From positions 1 to 35,787 of the forward strand of contig JAHJDG010000146.1 of NCBI GenBank assembly GCA_018812265.1: a DNA stretch of 35,787 bases. Reading direction: 5' to 3'. Of the stretch, positions 9,776 through 16,437 are shown one piece after another; positions within the stretch are counted from its first letter, which is position 1; each line of letters opens with the position of its first letter. The translations under genes and the position numbers were made by a program. Source of the DNA: a bacterium (GTDB lineage Bacteria; Electryoneota; RPQS01). The notes under the pieces are model-generated. The model saw nothing but the letters and a program-made list of their open reading frames with translations, was not told where the DNA came from and did not search any database.

Positions 9776-9850
9776 TATCCGCGTTCCTCAGCCGTTGTTC
9801 GGCGCTGAATCACTTGATGAGACATGCAAGGAAAAGGCAGGGAGCTCCAT

Positions 9851-11623
9851 TCATCGCACCAATTGAGGTTGAACCGTAAGAGTTTTGTTTTCCTCGATGG
9901 TCAGCACGGTGCGATAGTATCCCGCGCCCTTTTTCTTCACTGTGAGAGTGTACGTGCCGGTTGGCACTTCATGGATGTAGAACGGGCTATTCTCGGGTGG
10001 ATAGGTTTTCTCGATTGAAACCTCGCCCTTGAGGTAGATCTGCGTCCCGAAACCGTCTTCCAGAGTGATGACCAGCGACCCCGTCTTGCGAGTCAAATCT
10101 ACCAGCGTGTCAACGAATGCACTTGCTTGAACAAAGATGGTGTCGCTTTTCTCAATGTAGTCTTTCAGAGAGTAATGTATGATGTACTGTCCCGAAAGGA
10201 CCTTCAGCTTAGACGTGGGGGTTACGAGTCGCCGGCCGATCAACTCGGGGCTGGGGCCGTCCAGGGTCACGGAAGCGCGATGGGGCCAACTGTCAACCCT
10301 CAGGTATCCGTAGTATTGGTCCAGCAAGATGTTTGTGACGAACGGTTGGTGAAGATTTGCGGACAGTTCGATAGTCTTGTCACTGTACCTCATTTTACGG
10401 AGGCGGACAGAGTGCTGACCGGTCGCGAGCGAATCTTCAATCGGGGTGTTACTCCAATAGGAACCATCCACGAAGACTTCGGCATCCGTGGGAACCGACT
10501 CAATTTTCACCTGCCCCATGTGACGGGCAAGACGGCATGTCAGGGCAATCGTCGTGTCCGGAACCATGGTGATGGCTTTCATCAGAGTGTGGTGATCGGG
10601 CAACTCCAACCGCAGGCGATGCTGGCCGGGATTCAATTCCATACCGTCAATCGGCGTGGGTCCTTTTTCAACGCCATTCAGAAAGACCATAGCACCCTCC
10701 GGCACCGAAGTAACGCGGAGATTGCCGAAACGCGGAATCAACGGATAGGCAGGAAGATCCAACAACCGAGAATCATCGGGCAAACTTCCGGAAGTGGATT
10801 CCACATCGAAGCCGAAGGTCATGGGAATATGACGATCCAAGATGAGCGAGACCTGATAGTGCCCTGGGGCTACACCGCTCAGCTCAACGGGAGAAATCCC
10901 CACCACGGCATCGTTCATGATTACTTCCGCCCCGGGCGGATCAGAGGCGATCTTCACTATGGCAAGCGCTTCCGGTCGCTCCGCCTTCGACTTCGGAGCG
11001 GACCACTCCACGGTTTGTTCGATGCGCCGGCTGGTTTCGCTAAGAGTGATCCAACTTTCCCAACCGCCCCACGATCCCGCGAGCCGGACATGATGAGTAC
11101 CCAAAGGCGGCTCAAGAAGCGCGTGTCCGGCCGGACAATTCAGGTAGAGCGGGCGACCGTCAATTGCTCCGGTAACGCCCGAGACTCCCTCGGGCAACGA
11201 CATTCGCAGAAGAATCTGCGGAGGATCCGCGTCGGTTTGCGGGGCAATTCCTTCACTGATTCGGAATTGCTGCACCTGCAACTCCCCGCGTCCCGCCACC
11301 GTAATGGGGAACCGAAGCGCTTCAAAACCGTCCGCCACCAGGGTCACCACGTGACGCCCCGTTCCCAGCTCCCAGATGAACACCCCCGGCGTGGAGAAGT
11401 CCGAACCCAGCACCGGTCCGGTTGACTGACGCAGAGTAATCCTGGGGATGCTTGATTCGACGACCAAGAGTCCATAGGATGTGCTGGCCACCACGTAGGA
11501 CTTCATCTCATGGGACGGCAATGGAGAAATCACCAGCGTTCCCAGCCGTTCGATTTCAGAAGCTCGAAGACCCGGAAGAGCCAGCAGAACTTGAAGAAGA
11601 AGAGTGACGACGACTCGTTTCAA
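9851..11623 (-). CDS. Secreted PEGA-repeat protein
   Basis: A 590-residue protein. The best start is a TTG at 11623 that overlaps the upstream stop codon as TTGA and directly precedes a signal peptide (KRVVVTLLLQVLLALPGLRA). Longer starts in this frame would run through the upstream gene. From about residue 230 there are at least four PEGA-type repeats, recognisable by SxPxGAxVxxNG cores followed by a turn and a GxHxVxL strand: VKIASDPPGAEVIMND, LRVTSVPEGAMVFLNG, VKIESVPTDAEVFVDG and LRVDSWPHRASVTLDG. The N-terminal part is beta-rich without a named domain. PEGA domains are common in surface and periplasmic proteins and probably bind proteins or peptidoglycan. Its partner is likely encoded in the same operon. 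Confidence 0.83.
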   Translation of the reverse strand: MKRVVVTLLLQVLLALPGLRASEIERLGTLVISPLPSHEMKSYVVASTSYGLLVVESSIPRITLRQSTGPVLGSDFSTPGVFIWELGTGRHVVTLVADGFEALRFPITVAGRGELQVQQFRISEGIAPQTDADPPQILLRMSLPEGVSGVTGAIDGRPLYLNCPAGHALLEPPLGTHHVRLAGSWGGWESWITLSETSRRIEQTVEWSAPKSKAERPEALAIVKIASDPPGAEVIMNDAVVGISPVELSGVAPGHYQVSLILDRHIPMTFGFDVESTSGSLPDDSRLLDLPAYPLIPRFGNLRVTSVPEGAMVFLNGVEKGPTPIDGMELNPGQHRLRLELPDHHTLMKAITMVPDTTIALTCRLARHMGQVKIESVPTDAEVFVDGSYWSNTPIEDSLATGQHSVRLRKMRYSDKTIELSANLHQPFVTNILLDQYYGYLRVDSWPHRASVTLDGPSPELIGRRLVTPTSKLKVLSGQYIIHYSLKDYIEKSDTIFVQASAFVDTLVDLTRKTGSLVITLEDGFGTQIYLKGEVSIEKTYPPENSPFYIHEVPTGTYTLTVKKKGAGYYRTVLTIEENKTLTVQPQLVR

Positions 11624-12360
11624 CGATACAGAGGAGGAAATGGCGGATTGAAGAGTGTATCCACTACCGATTGCCAGGCGGTTCCGTACAGGGTACGAAG
11701 ATTGTCGGTTCGAACAAACGGATAGAGGTGCGCCGCATAGGCCGTCAGCTGAATGGCATTCCCGGACTCCCGATACTCTTCGTGAAGAACGAAAAGATGA
11801 TGCCGGCTGAGGCCCGTGGCTACAATGATGACGTAGAATTGCATCGCGAAATGCGATGCTTCTTCGTGAAACGAAACCAATCCCGAATACACGAAGTTTC
11901 CTCGCGCCAGCCACCGAAGCGCTCCATAAAATCCTGCGGTGGTCGGAAACAGCAATGAGTCCGCGTCCCGTCCGTAGATCACGAGGGTAACGGGGACCGC
12001 CTCGCGGCACTCGCGCGGAGCAAAAGCGGAAGGCAGACCCAGCGACCGGTACAGATGAAAACGATTCGTCAACGTTTGAACGGCCGAATGCGACAAAGAA
12101 AGTCTCCCTTCCGATCGGACGAGCGTGGAATCATAGACAATTCCCTCGCTCGACTCGCGGAACGGAGAACAGAATTCTACCTCCAATCGGCCGCTGTCTT
12201 CGATGGAATACTGATACTGGAGCTCGGTGGAAAAGACTTGCAGATAGGTTGGAAGGCTCGCCCGTATGAAGCAATCGCCCAACGAATCTTCCCATATTCG
12301 ATACTCATACTCGCGGAAAACGTTCTCGAGTCTTACATCGCACTCTGCATCGGCGGTCAC
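11620..12360 (-). CDS. Unrecognised envelope protein; true start probably upstream, likely lipoprotein
   Basis: The conventional start is the GTG at 12360 (246 residues). The same frame stays open for about 180 nt further upstream and encodes a convincing lipoprotein signal, SSAVLYCAFVGLLAACIS, with a perfect LAAC lipobox, followed by QEYDLYDANRDLATWL. No ATG, GTG or TTG precedes that signal after the in-frame TGA near 12560; the candidates are a GTC at 12519 or an ATC at 12513, near GAGG-like sequence. Either a non-standard start or a sequence error is possible. The mature protein is mostly beta with several aromatic residues, and no domain was recognised. Its stop overlaps the TTG start of the PEGA gene, and the probable N-terminus lies just after the preceding gene. 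Confidence 0.65.
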   Translation of the reverse strand: MTADAECDVRLENVFREYEYRIWEDSLGDCFIRASLPTYLQVFSTELQYQYSIEDSGRLEVEFCSPFRESSEGIVYDSTLVRSEGRLSLSHSAVQTLTNRFHLYRSLGLPSAFAPRECREAVPVTLVIYGRDADSLLFPTTAGFYGALRWLARGNFVYSGLVSFHEEASHFAMQFYVIIVATGLSRHHLFVLHEEYRESGNAIQLTAYAAHLYPFVRTDNLRTLYGTAWQSVVDTLFNPPFPPLYR

Positions 12361-12536
12361 GTTAAGCGGATGATCTCGCTGTTCCCGGAGCCACGTTGCG
12401 AGGTCTCGGTTGGCATCGTAGAGATCGTACTCTTGGTCAACGAATTGTGCCGGGCATGAAATACACGCCGCCAGCAGCCCGACAAACGCGCAATATAGAA
12501 CCGCTGAACTGATCCTGACCTCGTCCTTCGATCGAG

Positions 12537-13598
12537 CTACTGCTTGTTTTCGCTGCCTTCAGGCAATCCGACTTTATTGGTATCGGTGGACGCATCGGAC
12601 GCCCCCACAATGATGAAGTCCCCCAGGCTGATGACACTGCCGTCCTCGAATTTCACGGGCTGCCAACTTCTCACGTGAACGAGCGGATTTCTTTCATCGG
12701 AGAAGTCAAACATCAGGAACAGGTAGCCATGGTCGGAGTAATTTGAAGATTTCCACGACTGCTCCAAGTTGACTCCGAATATCCGGGGATTGAGATGATG
12801 TTGAAGCACGCCGACTTCTTCGAACTCGACGGATATATATTCATTGGCCGTGAAGGCGCGACTCAGCTGCTCAACGTATTGCTTCTTGCTTCGGCGAACG
12901 AACTGTATCTGTTCGCCGGTCAGGGAAGTGCGTGTCAGAAAATCGTCTCCTTTCGGAGCGTCTTTCACGACGCGACCGACGATAATCAAGGCGCTGTCGC
13001 TGTAGACCTTCGTGATGTAGTCGAGGTCTTTGCGATTGTAGGCCGTTCGGAATACTTCCAGAAAGTTGTAGATCTTGTTGTAGGCGATCGCATCCTCCAA
13101 ATCACGTCCTTCACGAATGATTTCCGGATACAGGTGCGATTCAAGGGCAAATCTCACGTCATCAATGATTCCTTGCCGCGAGAAAGTGAAGATGAGGTGT
13201 TGAATTTTGTGTTTGGGTTCCGCCTGCGAACCCAGTTCGACCCGAATATCTCTCACCTCATATTCTCCATCGGGGTCTTCCAAGAGATTGGTCTTGTAGA
13301 GCACTTCGGTCGGCCGGCACGCCGTATTGCGTGCGAGTTGTTTGGCAGCCTGAAGGCCATCCGTGGAAAAGAAGCGGGAAAGCTCTTCCAGCTCGCCACC
13401 GTTCCAAGCCGTCAGAACTTGGGACAAACGATCTTCCAGAGCACGAAGAAACGTTTCGGACGCCGTCCCGGAAAGCTTGACTTCAACCGGGGTTGCCATC
13501 GCACGCGGCACCACTGTGAGAAGGCATAATATCCATGGCATGATCCACAGGAAACCGCGCGCAATACGTATTGACATCGGAAGGGAACAGCCGATCAT
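12537..13598 (-). CDS. Secreted protein with NTF2-like features
   Basis: A 353-residue protein. The ATG at 13598 has AAGGAG eight bases upstream, and a signal peptide follows (GFLWIMPWILCLLTVVPRAMA). The mature part has a helix-rich segment (FLRALEDRLSQVLTAWNGGE) followed by beta strands, then a second similar unit around residue 185 (FLEVFRTAYNRKDLDYI, then YSDSALIIVGRVV). This second unit resembles the start of NTF2/SnoaL-like folds, which often bind small ligands or act as scaffolds in secretion. The two similar starts suggest internal duplication. The C-terminus is acidic and probably disordered. It is separated by 57 nt from the upstream single-TM gene. Its function is not known; secretion is well supported, and the NTF2 reading is tentative. 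Confidence 0.72.
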   Translation of the reverse strand: MIGCSLPMSIRIARGFLWIMPWILCLLTVVPRAMATPVEVKLSGTASETFLRALEDRLSQVLTAWNGGELEELSRFFSTDGLQAAKQLARNTACRPTEVLYKTNLLEDPDGEYEVRDIRVELGSQAEPKHKIQHLIFTFSRQGIIDDVRFALESHLYPEIIREGRDLEDAIAYNKIYNFLEVFRTAYNRKDLDYITKVYSDSALIIVGRVVKDAPKGDDFLTRTSLTGEQIQFVRRSKKQYVEQLSRAFTANEYISVEFEEVGVLQHHLNPRIFGVNLEQSWKSSNYSDHGYLFLMFDFSDERNPLVHVRSWQPVKFEDGSVISLGDFIIVGASDASTDTNKVGLPEGSENKQ

Positions 13599-13655
13599 TT
13601 CCTGATCTCCTTGGACTACTTGTTACCTACCTGCCGGGCGGTGAAAGCCAATGGG

Positions 13656-14426
13656 TTATCGTTTGCCGCCGGTTCTCGCAGAAGAAGCTCGAAACCAAAG
13701 GCCTCTTTTTCCGCGCAGATCATCAAGCCGATATGTTTTTCCGGAGAGCCGGCTCATGAACACATCGCCGTCATAACGAACGAGATCCTTAAGTTCATCC
13801 CCTTCGAAAAAGGCCCCATGCGATCCGGTCTGAATAGACTTCGTCTTCTCCATTACGCCGATCTCAATGAATTGGCTGAGCGTCCGGCTGAAGTCTTTGA
13901 AGGATCTCTTCGTCTTGAGCACGTTCACTCCATCATCGAAAGTGAGCGCGGATCGTACCCCTCCGCCAGAAACAGAATCTGAGACTGCGATTGTGTCTGG
14001 GGATTGAGGACTCGGGTGGGATTGAGAAGAAAGTGCCGACGGGGGAATTTCAAGGCCTGTATGAGGGTGAACCGAGGGAGTTGAAGACGAATCCGGTTCA
14101 TCCTGATCTCGACGTGCCGACGACGAGGTCGCTTCGACCGACGGCTCGCGCACACTATCGGAAGAATATCCGTCGTCGTAGTCATCCTGCTTGCCTGCTT
14201 GCCGTTGAGCAGCCCGCTCATCTGAAGGTGATTCCGGTGAGGAGCGCATCGTAAGGATTGCCACTACACAGATGAGTGCGGCTACAAACAGGACAACCGT
14301 CAGCGCCAGCAACCGATTGCCCTTTCGCCTTCTATGAGCGGCACTGCCACCCATTCGGGATGAATGCGGAATTGACGGCCTTGACGGTCCGGCAGATGAG
14401 TCCGCCGAATCCTCCTTGATTGTCAT
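13656..14426 (-). CDS. Single-TM protein with long disordered linker
   Basis: A 256-residue protein with a cytoplasmic tail of about 38 residues rich in Ser, Pro and Arg, then one membrane helix (LLALTVVLFVAALICVVAILTM), then about 100 residues of Ser/Pro/Asp-rich low complexity. A small folded C-terminal domain follows (ALTFDDGVNVLKTKRSF through MEKTKSIQTG to the end). GAGGG lies six bases before the ATG at 14426. It is the first gene of the left-hand operon in transcription order and has a long, more AT-rich region upstream. The topology suggests an inner-membrane protein reaching into the periplasm, possibly an anchor or sensor for the envelope system. No family was recognised. Confidence 0.68.
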   Translation of the reverse strand: MTIKEDSADSSAGPSRPSIPHSSRMGGSAAHRRRKGNRLLALTVVLFVAALICVVAILTMRSSPESPSDERAAQRQAGKQDDYDDGYSSDSVREPSVEATSSSARRDQDEPDSSSTPSVHPHTGLEIPPSALSSQSHPSPQSPDTIAVSDSVSGGGVRSALTFDDGVNVLKTKRSFKDFSRTLSQFIEIGVMEKTKSIQTGSHGAFFEGDELKDLVRYDGDVFMSRLSGKTYRLDDLRGKRGLWFRASSARTGGKR

Positions 14427-15043
14427 GGCTGGCCCTCATTCGAGACTTTCTCGGAACCGGCAGGGAAGGATTCTAATCCGTGGCTGTGAAAAACAGCCTT
14501 CTGGGAGAGGCTAAAGTGAAGGTAGCTTTCGAGTGAGAAGTGACGGAACCGACCGTAGACTAAGGAAAAGGAATTCGAGGCCGGACTTTGCTGATTATTA
14601 TTCAACAACTTGCACTTTTGGTATGATGTCCGCATAGTGCATGGTAATATGGTGTCATATCTCATAATTAAATACTTTCCACCGAAAAATCAAGCGGTCG
14701 CCTTGTCAGGCAGTTCACATCTGGATTGACCCAGTGGATGTAAATGGGCCGTGATTCTCGTCACGGGATGTCACCGGCTCCGGGAAGCACTTCCGGGGAC
14801 CAATTCGAAGGCAAACCGCTTGGCACTCGATGAGTGTGACATTCTTAGGAAAGAAGTGTGTCGAGAAGCGTGCAACGGAAACAGGGCAAGAAGCAGGCGA
14901 TGTCGAAGAAGCGGGATTCAGCAAACTGACAAACCCCGCCCTTTTCGGCAGGATTTGTTTTGGCGCATTATAGGTTGTCGCTGGATTCAGAGCGATTAAT
15001 ACGGTAGGATCCGGACGGCATTAGGATCGGCGAGTTGTTCCCG
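14427..15043 (-). other. 617-nt region without a supported gene
   Basis: This stretch lies between the last gene of the Hdr cluster (hdrB) and the first gene of the envelope array. Short frames exist on both strands, but none has a ribosome site, a recognisable product or neighbour-like codon use. The part around 14640-14690 is AT-rich and is the likeliest place for the envelope-operon promoter. I found no convincing terminator for the Hdr operon; only weak dyads such as the one around 14777-14800 were seen. A TATAAT hexamer is present on the minus strand near 14967 but has no matching -35. Confidence 0.5.
14665..14693 (-). promoter_or_regulatory. Possible promoter of the envelope operon
   Basis: On the minus strand TTGATT (14688-14693) is followed after 17 nt by TAATTA (14665-14670) in an AT-rich patch. 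The -35 is reasonable and the -10 is a weak match. It would give a leader of about 230 nt before the first gene. Low confidence. Confidence 0.25.
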
Positions 15044-15934
15044 CTACGCGGCAATCTCCAGTTTTTCGAGCATGGCGGTGGGGCGAATCTTGTGGCGGTC
15101 GAGTCCGACTTCCTGAGGGGAAAGACCCTGGGCGAGGCCGAGAAGCTGGAAGTAGTAGACGGGCGGAACCATTTGCTGATCCTCGGCCGAGTCTTTGTAC
15201 TTGCGGGCGATCAGCACCTGGCCGAGATCAAAGGACGAGAAACAGGACGGACAAATCATGCCCATGCAATCGGCCTCCATCTTCCGCACGGAATTGAGCA
15301 CGCAACGCGTCATGTCCTCGCGCAGCGAATCGCTGTGACAGGCTTTTCCGCAACACAGATACCATTCGCTGTGCCGACAGGTGGTGCCGCCGATCGCTCG
15401 AATCAGCTTGTCCATCACGCGGGGATCGTCGGGATCGTCTACGTTCATGAAGCGTTGCGGTTTGAGCAGATGACAACCGTAGTGAATCGCGACCATCAGG
15501 CCTTTGAGCGGTTTGCGGATCGTCTCGGCGATTCGTTCCATACCGACGTCGTCGCGCAGCACCGTGACGATGTGGCTGACTCTTACCGTTCCCTGGTATT
15601 CCTTTCCCGCCTTGGCCAGCCGCTGGTTGACACGATTGCGAAGATCTTGGTCTTCATTTAAGAGAAAAGCGGCTTCGGAGAGAGTCTCGGTGCAGCCTGA
15701 GCAAATCGTGAAAATATTGAGTCCGGCCTGCTCGGCCACACAGAGATTCCGCGCGGCGATCAGCAGCCAGCCGAAGTTGTCGGTGGCTTTGTAATGAATG
15801 GGATCGGGACAACACGTGAAGCCGGGCAGATCCACGATGTCAATACCGAGCGGCGGCAACGTCTTGCGGATCGCCGTCTCCATGAACGGATACTTGACGG
15901 GAATCAGACAGCCGGGAAAAAACGCGAACTTCAC
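15044..15934 (-). CDS. hdrB: Heterodisulfide reductase subunit B (HdrB)
   Basis: A 296-residue protein, the usual HdrB length. It starts at GTG 15934, overlapping the hdrC stop as GTGA, with GAGGAG upstream; the frame extends further but would run through hdrC. It has two CCG domains. In the first, Cys9, Cys41-Cys42 and the CSGC pair at 78-81 fit the canonical C-X31-39-CC-X35-36-CxxC pattern. The second contains HYGCHL, LCCGKAC and CPSC. In HdrB these cysteines hold two non-cubane 4Fe-4S clusters that reduce a disulfide. Which disulfide or thiol is used by this bacterium is unknown, since bacteria lack the methanogen CoM-CoB substrate. With HdrC and the HdrA-MvhD fusion it forms the soluble Hdr module. 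Confidence 0.92.
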   Translation of the reverse strand: MKFAFFPGCLIPVKYPFMETAIRKTLPPLGIDIVDLPGFTCCPDPIHYKATDNFGWLLIAARNLCVAEQAGLNIFTICSGCTETLSEAAFLLNEDQDLRNRVNQRLAKAGKEYQGTVRVSHIVTVLRDDVGMERIAETIRKPLKGLMVAIHYGCHLLKPQRFMNVDDPDDPRVMDKLIRAIGGTTCRHSEWYLCCGKACHSDSLREDMTRCVLNSVRKMEADCMGMICPSCFSSFDLGQVLIARKYKDSAEDQQMVPPVYYFQLLGLAQGLSPQEVGLDRHKIRPTAMLEKLEIAA

Positions 15935-16428
15935 GAGCCGGACTCCTCTTCCTGCTGCGGAAGTATTTTCTTCAGATCGGATACGTCCAACTCTTCCAGC
16001 GGCGGGAGTCCCAGGTCCTGGCGCATCCGGTTGATAGACGGCATGACCGGGACGCTGCGACCGGTTTCCCGCACTCGCTTGGACACCTCCACGATTTCGC
16101 CTGAGATATGTCCCTGCTTCACGCAGAGGTTTTTCAGCGCAATAATCACTTCGACCGGACGCACGTCCTGCGGACAGCGTTCGTAACAGTTGTAGCAGTT
16201 CGAGCACAGCCAGATGACCGATTCGGGCTGCAGCAGGTCGTCGAGATCGCCGAGCAGTGCCTGAAGCATGATCGTGCGCGGATTAAACGTGCCGTGAAAT
16301 CTCGCCGTCGGGCAGTCTCCCACGCACGCGCCGCACTGATAACAATAACCAACGTGCCCCGCGCCCAAGACGCTTTCCAGTTCGCGACGGCGCGCAAAGT
16401 CTACTTGTATTTCGCCGTTCCGGGCCAT
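15931..16428 (-). CDS. hdrC: Heterodisulfide reductase subunit C (HdrC)
   Basis: A 165-residue iron-sulfur protein. It has two ferredoxin-type 4Fe-4S sites, CYQCGACVGDCP (about residues 29-40) and CSNCYNCYERCP (about 75-86), the defining pair of HdrC. HdrC passes electrons from HdrA to the HdrB active site. The ATG at 16428 is preceded by AAGAGGA, and the gene begins ten bases after the stop of the HdrA-MvhD fusion. Its stop overlaps the hdrB start, so HdrC and HdrB are made together. The length is slightly less than typical archaeal HdrC, and no extra domain is present. Confidence 0.92.
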   Translation of the reverse strand: MARNGEIQVDFARRRELESVLGAGHVGYCYQCGACVGDCPTARFHGTFNPRTIMLQALLGDLDDLLQPESVIWLCSNCYNCYERCPQDVRPVEVIIALKNLCVKQGHISGEIVEVSKRVRETGRSVPVMPSINRMRQDLGLPPLEELDVSDLKKILPQQEEESGS

Positions 16429-16437
16429 ATCATCCTC

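Noticed and set aside
10127-11425. 432-codon plus-strand frame
   Set aside because: It is antisense to the PEGA-repeat gene, which has a signal peptide and repeats; the plus frame shows no domain.
14423-14665. 80-codon minus-strand frame overlapping the start of the first envelope gene by ATGA
   Set aside because: No ribosome site, unusual composition, no domain, and it lies where the operon leader is expected. The overlap alone is not enough to call it a gene.
14777-14800. Short dyad GGAAG/CTTCC as a terminator for the Hdr operon
   Set aside because: The loop is only two bases and there is no following T-run on the minus strand.
14751-14999. 82-codon plus-strand frame in the 617-nt gap, and a 47-codon frame from 14830
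   Set aside because: Neither has a ribosome site or a recognisable product; the region looks non-coding.
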